Shown here: positions 1 to 5,990 of the stretch, piece after piece | Numbering within the stretch: position 1 is the first letter of the stretch | How the letters are laid out: each line of letters begins with the position of its first letter | DNA from: Pseudomonadota bacterium | GTDB lineage: Bacteria; Myxococcota_A; Polyangia; Haliangiales; Haliangiaceae | DNA length: 5,990 nt | Assembly (NCBI GenBank): GCA_023428295.1 | Contig: JAEYYV010000320.1 | Location: 1 to 5,990, forward strand | Direction: 5' to 3' | Notes under the pieces: model-generated | What the model saw: the letters and a program-made list of their open reading frames with translations, nothing else | Told to the model about the DNA's origin: nothing | Database searches by the model: none | Made by a program: the position numbers and the translations under genes

Positions 1-369
1 GGCCACCGCGTCATCGACGGCCGCATAGCCCGGCACGCGGTCGAGAAGCAGGATCTGATACGCGGCCACGCGCAGCACCGTCACGATCTTCGGCGGCGTG
101 CGCTCGAGCTCCGCGTGCGCCCCGATCGCCCGATCGATCCGCGTGCGGTGCCGGAGGACGCCGTAGACGAGCTCGCTCGCGAGGCGCCGATCGCGATCGT
201 CGAGCCCCGCCCTCGCGAGCTCACCGTCGAGCGCCGGCGTGGCCCACGCGCCATCATCCGCCACGCGATCGAGCACGCGCCGCGCGACCTCGCGCGACGT
301 CACCGGCCGGCTCTCGGTCGCGCCATCCGTCGCGCCGTCCAGCCCCGCGCCCTTCACACCCTCGCTCAC
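1..369 (-). CDS. rsmB: RsmB, 16S rRNA (cytosine-967-C5)-methyltransferase, N-terminal part (runs off the left edge)
   Basis: RsmB (Sun/Fmu) methylates C967 of 16S rRNA in the cytoplasm using S-adenosylmethionine. Only the first 123 codons are here. Residues about 24-123 read as the NusB-like RNA-binding domain that precedes the methyltransferase in this family. Visible pieces are SREVARRVLDRV, DDGAWATPALDGEL, DDRDRRLASELVYGVLRHR, TPPKIVTVLRVAAYQILLLD and RVPGYAAVDDAV. The catalytic Rossmann domain with its two cysteines lies beyond the window. I chose the GTG start at 369 because AGGAG sits 7 nt upstream. The frame stays open further upstream through a repeat element, but that stretch does not look like protein. 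The first 20 or so residues are a Gly/Ala/Asp-rich tail of no known role. The gene lies downstream of fmt, its usual partner. A stand-alone NusB is possible in principle, but the RDR-LASELVYGVLRH style and the position after fmt favour RsmB. Confidence 0.92.
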   Translation of the reverse strand, partial: MSEGVKGAGLDGATDGATESRPVTSREVARRVLDRVADDGAWATPALDGELARAGLDDRDRRLASELVYGVLRHRTRIDRAIGAHAELERTPPKIVTVLRVAAYQILLLDRVPGYAAVDDAVA

Positions 370-376
370 GGCGTCA

Positions 377-381
377 CTCCT
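377..381 (-). promoter_or_regulatory. Shine-Dalgarno AGGAG of rsmB
   Basis: AGGAG on the minus strand, with a 7-nt spacer to the GTG at 369. This is the clearest ribosome binding site in the window, and it fixes the rsmB start against other GTG codons further upstream in the same open frame. Confidence 0.8.
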
Positions 382-397
382 GTCCGCCCACCGGACA
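381..397 (-). promoter_or_regulatory. Small hairpin directly upstream of the rsmB ribosome binding site
   Basis: On the minus strand TGTCCG and CGGACA form a perfect 6-bp inverted repeat around a 5-nt loop (GTGGG). The 3' arm touches the AGGAG of rsmB and shares one base with it. Such a hairpin could affect ribosome access, but it is short and may be chance in GC-rich DNA. It is not a terminator, because no T-run follows. Confidence 0.35.
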
Positions 398-415
398 ATT
401 CCAACTCGCTGGACT

Positions 416-436
416 GAAAGTGGTGGATTTGACCAA
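416..436 (-). repeat. 21-bp direct repeat, copy proximal to rsmB
   Basis: On the minus strand it begins TTGGTCAAATCC and ends ACCACTTTC. It matches the copy at 474-494 at all 21 positions and in the same orientation; the repeat starts are 58 bp apart. The copies are visibly more AT-rich than the flanking genes and lie in the non-coding gap between fmt and rsmB. It may be part of a dispersed intergenic element or a protein-binding site; the window alone cannot decide. Confidence 0.85.
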
Positions 437-449
437 TTTCGACGCGATT

Positions 450-464
450 TGGGGTCGGACCCCA
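450..464. repeat. 15-bp palindrome (TGGGGTC-N-GACCCCA) between the two direct repeats
   Basis: TGGGGTC and GACCCCA are perfect 7-base arms around one central base. The palindrome sits in the 37-bp spacer between the two 21-bp direct repeats. From memory, GGGGTCNGACCCC cores occur in REP-type palindromes associated with TnpA-REP/RAYT transposases in several bacterial groups; that likeness is a recollection, not a search result. It does not look like a terminator, since neither strand has a T-run after it. Confidence 0.7.
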
Positions 465-473
465 CATGCCTCC

Positions 474-494
474 GAAAGTGGTGGATTTGACCAA
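474..494 (-). repeat. 21-bp direct repeat, copy proximal to fmt
   Basis: Identical to the copy at 416-436 and in the same orientation. It begins 9 nt after the fmt stop codon, so the element lies tight against the end of that gene without entering it. Similarity outside the 21 bp is weak on both sides, so the identical core looks like the conserved unit. Confidence 0.85.
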
Positions 495-502
495 AATCGG
501 AT

Positions 503-1450
503 TCACGTGGGCTCCGGCGTCGCCAAGACGTCGCCCACTGCGATTCCGCGCCCCGCCGCGAACTGCTGCGCGGTGAGGCGCTTGCGCCCCGGCGCTTGGA
601 TCTCGCGCACCGTGATCGCCCCACCGTGCGCCGCGATGTGGGCACCCGCGTCGTCGATCGCGAGCACGGTGCCGGGCTGCGTTGGCTCGATCGCGGCGGC
701 CTGATCGGAGCGCGCGCGGAACAGCTTCACGACCTGGCCACGCAGCGTTGCCTGCGCGCCGGGCCACGGATCCACACCACGGATGCGCGCGGCGACGAGG
801 TGGGCGGGCTGCGCGAAATCGATGAAGCCATCCGACTTCTCGAGCATGCGCGCGTGCGTCGCGTTCGCGTGATCTTGCGGGCGCGCCGTGAGCGTGCCCG
901 CGGCGATGCCGTCGATCGCCTCGAGCAACGCGGCAGCGCCGATCGGCGCGAGGCGCGTCATCAGATCGCCCGATGTCTCGGCGGGATCGATCGGCGTGCG
1001 TCGCTCGAGGAAGACCGGCCCCGTGTCCAAGCCCTCGTCGAGCTGCATGATCGCGACGCCGGTCTCCGCATCGCCGTTGATGACCGACCACTGGATCGGC
1101 GCCGCGCCGCGGTACGAGGGGAGCAGCGAGCCATGGACGTTGATGCAGCCGCGCGGCAACGCGGTGAGCACGGGGAGCGGGAGGATCTTGCCGTACGCGA
1201 CGACGACCGCGAGCTCCGCGTTGGTCGCGACGAGCGCATCGCGCAGCTCGCCCGTGCGCGCGGACGTGGGTTGCGCGATCGGCAGGCCGAGCTCGAGCGC
1301 GGCGGTCTTGACCGCAGGCGCGGTGAGCTGACCACCGCGACCAGCGGGCTTGTCCGGCTGGCTGACGACGAGCGCGACCTCGTGCTTCTCCACGAGCGCG
1401 CGCAGGCACGGCACCGCGAACTCGGGTGAGCCCATGAAGACGACGCGCAT
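503..1450 (-). CDS. fmt: Methionyl-tRNA formyltransferase
   Basis: Fmt transfers a formyl group from 10-formyltetrahydrofolate to the amino group of Met on initiator tRNA, in the cytoplasm, allowing bacterial translation initiation. The 315-residue product has the family's usual length. The N-terminal formyltransferase domain starts MRVVFMGSPEFA and shows a folate-site segment QPDKPAGRG (31-39). The catalytic block NVHGSLLPSYRGAAPIQ covers 104-120, with N104 and H106, and D142 in LDTGP completes the expected Asn-His-Asp triad. The C-terminal tRNA-binding domain includes IRGVDPWPGA (223-232) and continues to the end. An in-frame TAG 9 nt upstream makes this ATG the first usable start; no strong Shine-Dalgarno is seen. 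The gene follows the DUF4388/J-like gene by 49 bp and precedes rsmB, its common neighbour. Nothing looks damaged. Confidence 0.98.
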   Translation of the reverse strand: MRVVFMGSPEFAVPCLRALVEKHEVALVVSQPDKPAGRGGQLTAPAVKTAALELGLPIAQPTSARTGELRDALVATNAELAVVVAYGKILPLPVLTALPRGCINVHGSLLPSYRGAAPIQWSVINGDAETGVAIMQLDEGLDTGPVFLERRTPIDPAETSGDLMTRLAPIGAAALLEAIDGIAAGTLTARPQDHANATHARMLEKSDGFIDFAQPAHLVAARIRGVDPWPGAQATLRGQVVKLFRARSDQAAAIEPTQPGTVLAIDDAGAHIAAHGGAITVREIQAPGRKRLTAQQFAAGRGIAVGDVLATPEPT

Positions 1451-1499
1451 CGCGGCTATCTACCACGCCTGCACCGGTCGTGGTCCCGCGTCGCGCCCG

Positions 1500-3935
1500 T
1501 TACTCGACGAGGTTCGAGAGGTACGTGAGGCGCAATCGATCGTCGCGTAGCACGCGGAACGCTTCGTCGAGGACGTGTGCGATGTCATCGAGCTCCTGCG
1601 CGAGCTCGCGTCGCAAGTCGTTGGGGAACGAGTCCTGCGCGAAGTCGCGGCGCGCCGCTTGGTACGCGCGGCGGATCTCGAAGGCTGTCGCGTCGCGGCG
1701 CACACCGAGGAGCGCGAAGTAGTCCGCCTCGCTGACGAGCTGCCAGCGCGCACGAACCCGCTCGCGATCGATCGCGAGATCCGTCTCGCCGACGAGCGCG
1801 CTCGATTCGTCAGGCACCTCGGTGTCCGTGCGGCGCGCCGTCGCGAGGCCGAGCACGCACAACCCCCACGCGAGCGGCAGCACGTCCGCCACGTCCACGC
1901 CCGCGACGCGCGCCACCGACGCGAGATCCGATTGGCCATCGAACGCCGCGAGTGCGCCGCGCTCCTCCGGCGCGAGGTCACCGAGGTTGATGATGCCGCC
2001 GAGCCGCTCGCGATCCGGCACCTCGATCACCGTCGAGGGCGACCCGATCTGACGCTCGAGCGAGCTGCGATCGAGCTTGCGGCGAATGCCCTCGAGGATC
2101 AGCGCCGCCGGGTGACGCGAGAGTCGGATGCGCTCCGCCGACGGCGTCTCCTCGATCACGACGTGATACGTGCCGCGGTCCCAGCCGAACAGCGAGTACA
2201 CGATGTCCTCGACGTGGCGGCGCACCGCCGGCAGCAGCTCGCGTCGCTTCAGGTAGCCGAAGTCGACGAGGATCTCGCCCATGCGCCGCCCGCTCTCCGC
2301 GACCACTGCTTGGCAACGCTCGTACTGCGACGCGGTGATCTTGCCTTCGCGCACGAGCAGCTCGCCCATACGATCGCGCGGCTCGCTCGACGACGCGAAC
2401 ACCGGCCGGCCCTGATCGAAGAACACGACCTTCTCGATGTCGTCGCGGCGAAACGCGATGCGCCCCGTCGAGGCCTGCGCGAACATCTTTGCGAGCAGCA
2501 TCGCGGCGTCCGAGAGTCCACGCACGACCTCGCCTTGATCCGGCAAGCCGCGCTCGCGGATCGCCGTGTCCCACGACCCGCCCGGAGACGTGGTGAGCTC
2601 CCGCGCGTCGACGATGCGTTGCGCGCGTCCCTCGATCTCCGTCACGCCGCGATCGAGCGGCTGCTCTTCACCGAGCGCCGCGAGATCGATCTCCGTGTGG
2701 TGATCGTGCTTGGGCTTCAGGTCGACGCTCGGCGTCGCCGTCGACGCGGCGCCGCCTTGAAACAGGCGCTGCGCCATCATCGACATCTTCGCGCGCAGCT
2801 GCCGCGCGAAATCGCGCGTGCCGTCTGGCGCGATCGACTCGCTCGACGGTCGCACCGGCGGTTCGTCTGCGGGCGCTGCGACCGCGGGTGCGGGTGCGGG
2901 TGCGGATGCGGCCGGAGGCGCCGGCGCCTCCTCCTCCATGCGGAACGGTGATCGCTCGGCGGTCGGCCCTCCGTCGAGGTCGCTCAGATCGTCGACGATA
3001 TCGTCGAGGTCGTCGTCGCGAACGGGCCGCGTCCCCATGCCGAGGCGCCGCGCGTCGAGCAGCTCGGCGAGCGGCATCGGCGCGTAGTCCGACGCGGGCG
3101 CGGCCTGCGGCGGCGCGTACTCCGCGGGTCGGGCCGGCGGCGGCGGCGCGGTCGGCATCGTGAGCGGAGCGATCGGCGGAATCGGCGCGGGCACCTCCCC
3201 CGGCTCCGGATCGCGGATGATCATCGTCGGCTCGCGCGTCGGCACTTCCATCGACGACCACGAGGCACGATCGCTCTTGTCGAGCTGCGCCGTGTTGCCT
3301 GGCTTCCACGCCGACGCCGACGCCACCTCGGGCGACTCGGTCTGCCGGCGCGGTCGAATCACGAGCGGCGGAGGCAGCGGCGCAGGCTCGCTGCGCGCCT
3401 CCGCTTGCTCCTCGTCATCCAGCTCGATCATCGAGTCCGCGATCGCTTCCCACCGCGCGAGCCGCGCGGCCCGCGCGTTGTTCGCCTGCGTCGCATCGCC
3501 CTCGACCGCCTCCGTGGGTGCGCTGCTGCGGATGAGCAGCACCGCTTCGAGCACTGCATTCACCGCGAAGCGATACGCACTCTCGACGATCGGCGCCGAC
3601 ACGAATCGATCCGGCGCGATCTCTCCCGCCTCGAGCACCGTGCGAATCGGTCCGCTCGCGTCGCCCACCAGGACGATACCGACATCCGATCGGTGCGGCA
3701 CCATCCCGCGGAGCGCCTCGATCAGCGCACCGCTATCTCCCGTCTCGAGGGTCGCCGTCACCACCACCACGTGCGGCTGGTTCGCCGCGAACATGTCCAC
3801 CGTCTCGTCGCCGCCGGTCGACGCGAGCACGCGAATGGGCCCGGCCGCGAGCTGCTCGTCCAAGCTCTCGACGAGCTCGTCCAGCCGTGCGGGATCCGCA
3901 ACGATCAAGACGCAGGGAGGCACCGTCTCCGACAC
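1500..3935 (-). CDS. Receiver-like / DUF4388 / degenerate J-domain multidomain protein
   Basis: An 811-residue cytoplasmic protein of unknown function; no signal peptide or membrane segment is seen. Residues about 8-135 resemble a response-regulator receiver fold (CVLIVADPARLDEL, PHVVVVTATLETGD, GIVLVGDA, RFVSAPI). T60 or A61 stands where the phosphoacceptor Asp is expected, and A114-P115 replaces the usual Lys-Pro, so it probably is not phosphorylated. Residues about 140-455 are a low-complexity Pro/Ala/acidic linker with an acidic patch at 307-321 and a short amphipathic stretch at 374-393. Residues about 462-600 match DUF4388 (TGRIAFRRDDIEKVVFFDQG, PVFASSSEPRDRMGELLVREG, RRMGEILVDFGYL, DIVYSLFGWDRGTY), a domain common in Myxococcota signalling proteins. 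Residues about 738-806 look like a J-domain (ADYFALLGVRRDATAFEIRRAYQ, AFRVLRDD), but the HPD motif reads AQD at 766-768. Start: GTG, just downstream of an in-frame TAG at 3939-3941, without a clear Shine-Dalgarno. The domain calls come from reading the sequence and were not searched. Confidence 0.85.
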   Translation of the reverse strand: MSETVPPCVLIVADPARLDELVESLDEQLAAGPIRVLASTGGDETVDMFAANQPHVVVVTATLETGDSGALIEALRGMVPHRSDVGIVLVGDASGPIRTVLEAGEIAPDRFVSAPIVESAYRFAVNAVLEAVLLIRSSAPTEAVEGDATQANNARAARLARWEAIADSMIELDDEEQAEARSEPAPLPPPLVIRPRRQTESPEVASASAWKPGNTAQLDKSDRASWSSMEVPTREPTMIIRDPEPGEVPAPIPPIAPLTMPTAPPPPARPAEYAPPQAAPASDYAPMPLAELLDARRLGMGTRPVRDDDLDDIVDDLSDLDGGPTAERSPFRMEEEAPAPPAASAPAPAPAVAAPADEPPVRPSSESIAPDGTRDFARQLRAKMSMMAQRLFQGGAASTATPSVDLKPKHDHHTEIDLAALGEEQPLDRGVTEIEGRAQRIVDARELTTSPGGSWDTAIRERGLPDQGEVVRGLSDAAMLLAKMFAQASTGRIAFRRDDIEKVVFFDQGRPVFASSSEPRDRMGELLVREGKITASQYERCQAVVAESGRRMGEILVDFGYLKRRELLPAVRRHVEDIVYSLFGWDRGTYHVVIEETPSAERIRLSRHPAALILEGIRRKLDRSSLERQIGSPSTVIEVPDRERLGGIINLGDLAPEERGALAAFDGQSDLASVARVAGVDVADVLPLAWGLCVLGLATARRTDTEVPDESSALVGETDLAIDRERVRARWQLVSEADYFALLGVRRDATAFEIRRAYQAARRDFAQDSFPNDLRRELAQELDDIAHVLDEAFRVLRDDRLRLTYLSNLVE
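2884..2907. repeat. Short hexanucleotide tandem repeat in the linker of the DUF4388 gene
   Basis: Three copies of GCGGGT followed by GCGGAT on the plus strand. On the coding strand they give the alternating Ala-Pro run near residues 343-350 of the DUF4388/J-like protein. The unit is a multiple of three, so changes in copy number would keep the reading frame. It is minor and typical of low-complexity linkers. Confidence 0.7.
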
Positions 3936-4000
3936 GAACTATCGACGAGCATACCGCAGCGCTTTCGCCATCGCCTTCACCTCGCCCGCCACTTGCTGCC

Positions 4001-5990
4001 TCACAGCGCGGAGTTGGGATCCACGTCCAGCGTCACCCGGATCTTGGACTCCCGCTCGACCGTCATCGCCTGCCGGGCCACCTTCCGCAGCGCCGCGCGA
4101 TCGGGCCCTCGCAGCCAGATCTGCCACCGCGATCGCCCGCGCAGCCGCGACAGCGGCGCCGCCGTCGGCCCGAGAATCTCGAGCGTCTCGATCGCGCCGA
4201 TGTGGTCGCGCGCACGCTCGCACAGCTGCGCCGCGCGCCCCGCCACGTCCGCCACCTGATGCTCGTCCGGCCCATCCACGCGCACCACGATCAACCGCCC
4301 GTGCGGTGGATAGCTCCGCTCGCGTCGCTCCTCCACCTCGGCCGCGTAGAACTTCTCGTAGTCGTGCGCCGCCGCTGCCGTCACCGCGGGCGCCGTGGGC
4401 CGATACGTCTGGATCAGCACGCGCCCGGGCCGATCACCGCGCCCCGCGCGCCCCGCCACCTGCGCGAGCAGCTGGAATGTCCGCTCGCTCGCGCGAAAGT
4501 CTGGAAGGTTCAACCCGACGTCCGCGCACAAGACACCCACGAGCGTCACGCCAGGAAAGTCGTGCCCCTTGGTCACCATCTGCGTACCGACGAGGATGTC
4601 CACCTCGCGTCGCGCCACTCGCGACAGCACCGCCTCCACCCGCGCTCCGCTCGCCACGTCCCGATCGAGCCGCGCGACGCGCGCCTCGGGGAACGCCTCT
4701 GCCACCGACTCCGCGATCTTCTCCGTCCCCAGCCCCTTTCGCTCGATCGCCGCCGTGTGGCACTTCGGGCACGCCTCGGGCACCCGCTCGTTCGAGCTGC
4801 AGTAGTGGCACGTCATCCGATCCAGCGATCGGTGGTACGTGAGCGACACGCTGCAGTTCGGACACCGAAACGCGTGCCCGCACGCCGCGCACAACACGAA
4901 CGTCGAAAATCCCCGCCGATTCAAGAACAGAATGATCTGGTCACCCGCCGCCAACGTCTCCGCGATCGCCGTCCGCAGCGGCGCCGACAGGAACGCGTCC
5001 GCATCCGGCTGCCACGTGCGCAGATCGATGATCTCCACGGCCGGCATCGGACGCGCCATCGGCCGCTGCGTCAGCACCAACTTCCCGTACGCGCCCCGCT
5101 CTGCCTGCGCGTTGCTCTCCAGGCTCGGCGTCCCCGATCCGAGCACGCACACCGCGCCCGCGCGCTGCGCCCGCACGAGCGCCACGTCGCGCGCGTGATA
5201 CTTCACGCCCTCGTCCTGCTTGAACGATCCGTCGTGCTCCTCGTCGACGACGATCATCCCCAGCCGCGCGAGCGGCGCGAACACCGCGCTACGCGCGCCC
5301 ACCGCGATCGTCGCCTCTCCACGACGCAACCGACTCCACTCGCCGAGCCGCGCCTGCTCTCCGAGCCCGCTATGCAGAATGGCCACGTGATCGCCAAACC
5401 GCGCACGAAACCGCGCGGCCAGCTGCGGCGTCAGTGAAATCTCGGGCACCAACACGAGCGCGGTCTTGCCCGCCTCGAGGGTCTTCGCGATCGCCCGCAG
5501 ATACACCTCGGTCTTGCCCGAGCCCGTCACGCCGAACAGCAAGAACGCCTTGAACGCGCCGGCCTTCTCCGCCGCGCTGATCGCGGACACGGCAGTCTCC
5601 TGCTCTCCGGTCAGCGCGGGCGGCGGACCCGCGTGCATTGCCTCGCCGATCGCCACCGCCTCGAGCTCCGCTTCGCGATCCGTGATCTCGATGAGACCCA
5701 TCTTCGCGAGCTCGCGCATCACGGACGCGGAGCTCGCGGTGCGCCGCTCCAGCTCGGCGAGTGGAATAACATCGCGCGGCTCGTCCTCGAGCGCGTCGTT
5801 CGTCGCGTCGTTCGTCGCGTCGTTCGTCTCGTCGTTCGTCTCGTCGTCCGTCTCGTCGTCCGTCTCGTCGTTCGTCTCGTCGTTCGTCGCGTCGTTCGTC
5901 TCGTCGTTCGAGGCGTCGTTCGTCGCGTCGTTCGTCGCGTCGTTCGAGGCGTCGTTCGTCTCGTTCGTGTCGTCCGTGTCGTTCGTGTCG
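4001..5990 (-). CDS. priA: Primosomal protein N' (replication-restart helicase PriA), N-terminus beyond the right edge
   Basis: PriA recognises stalled or repaired forks, unwinds DNA 3' to 5' and loads the primosome for origin-independent replication restart. In total 663 codons are at least partly present. Numbering from the GTG at 5722, motifs in order are: EQETAVSAI (40-48); Walker A GVTGSGKTEVY (64-74); VPEISLTPQ (92-100); Walker B DEEHDGSFKQ (160-169); GSGTPSLES (195-203); eight zinc-binding cysteines (C278, C281, C287, C290, C305, C308, C318, C321); VGTQMVTKGHDFPG (378-391); QVAGRAGRG (421-429); and the typical end RVTLDVDPNSAL. Upstream of 5722 the frame continues through VIPLAELERRTASSAS, which fits the end of the winged-helix domain, so 5722 is not the start. 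Before that comes an acidic ETND-type repeat region. The 3'-DNA-binding domain is outside the window. The stop is 65 bp before the DUF4388 gene. Confidence 0.97.
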   Translation of the reverse strand, partial: DTNDTDDTNETNDASNDATNDATNDASNDETNDATNDETNDETDDETDDETNDETNDATNDATNDALEDEPRDVIPLAELERRTASSASVMRELAKMGLIEITDREAELEAVAIGEAMHAGPPPALTGEQETAVSAISAAEKAGAFKAFLLFGVTGSGKTEVYLRAIAKTLEAGKTALVLVPEISLTPQLAARFRARFGDHVAILHSGLGEQARLGEWSRLRRGEATIAVGARSAVFAPLARLGMIVVDEEHDGSFKQDEGVKYHARDVALVRAQRAGAVCVLGSGTPSLESNAQAERGAYGKLVLTQRPMARPMPAVEIIDLRTWQPDADAFLSAPLRTAIAETLAAGDQIILFLNRRGFSTFVLCAACGHAFRCPNCSVSLTYHRSLDRMTCHYCSSNERVPEACPKCHTAAIERKGLGTEKIAESVAEAFPEARVARLDRDVASGARVEAVLSRVARREVDILVGTQMVTKGHDFPGVTLVGVLCADVGLNLPDFRASERTFQLLAQVAGRAGRGDRPGRVLIQTYRPTAPAVTAAAAHDYEKFYAAEVEERRERSYPPHGRLIVVRVDGPDEHQVADVAGRAAQLCERARDHIGAIETLEILGPTAAPLSRLRGRSRWQIWLRGPDRAALRKVARQAMTVERESKIRVTLDVDPNSAL
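5795..5990 (-). repeat. Coding minisatellite in priA: fourteen 12-bp units, then three 9-bp units at the window edge
   Basis: Read on the coding strand, 5962-5795 is exactly fourteen 12-bp units of the type GAGACGAACGAC, coding for ETND (5), ATND (5), ETDD (2) and ASND (2). Just upstream, 5989-5963 is three related 9-bp units coding for DTN, DTD and DTN. The array may continue past the window. Both unit lengths are multiples of three, so gain or loss of units keeps the priA frame. The product is strongly acidic, without a single basic residue, and is expected to be disordered. It sits directly before the winged-helix-like segment VIPLAELERRT. Confidence 0.93.

Noticed and set aside
450..464. 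Palindrome considered as a rho-independent terminator after fmt
   Set aside because: Only a single base separates the arms, and no T-run follows on either strand.
596..1429. 277-codon plus-strand open frame antisense to fmt
   Set aside because: Arg/Asp/Leu-rich composition typical of the antisense of GC-rich genes; no recognisable domain; lies wholly inside a textbook fmt.
366..1466. 366-codon minus-strand open frame overlapping fmt in another frame and ending near rsmB
   Set aside because: Arg/Ala-rich frame-shifted reading of fmt; the fmt frame itself has every family motif.
1575..2951. 458-codon plus-strand open frame antisense to the DUF4388 gene
   Set aside because: Low-complexity Arg/Ala/His-rich product, fully inside a minus-strand gene with clear domains.
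3939..4003. Out-of-frame tail after the priA stop (reads QQVAGEVKAMAKALRY), suspected frameshifted C-terminus
   Set aside because: PriA already ends with the family-typical DVDPNSAL, so the extra tail in another frame is not needed and is probably chance.
3160..4842. 560-codon plus-strand open frame spanning the start of the DUF4388 gene and the end of priA
   Set aside because: Ser/Arg/Pro/Ala-rich product without domains; crosses two well-supported minus-strand genes; shadow frame.
3887..5437. 516-codon plus-strand open frame antisense to priA
   Set aside because: Arg/His/Pro-rich shadow with no motifs; the minus strand carries all PriA helicase and zinc motifs.
5795..5990. Repeats at the right edge considered as a CRISPR array
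   Set aside because: Contiguous 9- and 12-bp units without spacers, in frame with PriA; a coding minisatellite, not a CRISPR.

Overview
The window is a GC-rich bacterial chromosome segment with strong GC bias at third codon positions. All genes lie on the minus strand and read from right to left. A protein combining a DUF4388 domain with a DnaJ-like domain, together with the base composition, suggests a member of the Myxococcota (Sandaracinus/Polyangiales-like). This placement is an inference from style and domain content, not a match I could run.

Layout, in the direction of transcription (right to left): (1) priA, the primosomal replication-restart helicase, 5990 to 4001; its N-terminus lies beyond the right edge. 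The part at the edge is an unusual acidic minisatellite of 12-bp units (with 9-bp units at the very edge) coding for Glu/Ala-Thr-Asn-Asp repeats. (2) A 65-bp gap, then an 811-residue multidomain protein (3935 to 1500). It has a receiver-like N-terminus without the phosphoacceptor Asp, a long Pro/Ala/acidic linker, a DUF4388 domain and a C-terminal J-like domain without the HPD motif. (3) A 49-bp gap, then fmt, methionyl-tRNA formyltransferase (1450 to 503), complete. (4) A 133-bp gap holding a pair of 21-bp direct repeats around a 15-bp palindrome, plus a small hairpin just before a Shine-Dalgarno. (5) The start of rsmB (369 to 1), the 16S rRNA m5C967 methyltransferase, of which only the NusB-like N-terminal domain is present.

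The order priA - (def) - fmt - rsmB is a widespread bacterial arrangement linking replication restart, initiator-tRNA formylation and rRNA modification. Here the DUF4388/J-like gene lies between priA and fmt, a place where def (peptide deformylase) is often found. The four genes are co-oriented and could be one transcription unit. The last gap is larger, contains repeats, and may carry its own regulation.

No RNA gene, insertion sequence, CRISPR array, defence system or biosynthetic cluster is visible. The notable items are the coding minisatellite in priA, the architecture and degenerate motifs of the 811-residue protein, and the repeat/palindrome element between fmt and rsmB. Every plus-strand open frame looks like a GC-driven shadow of these genes.
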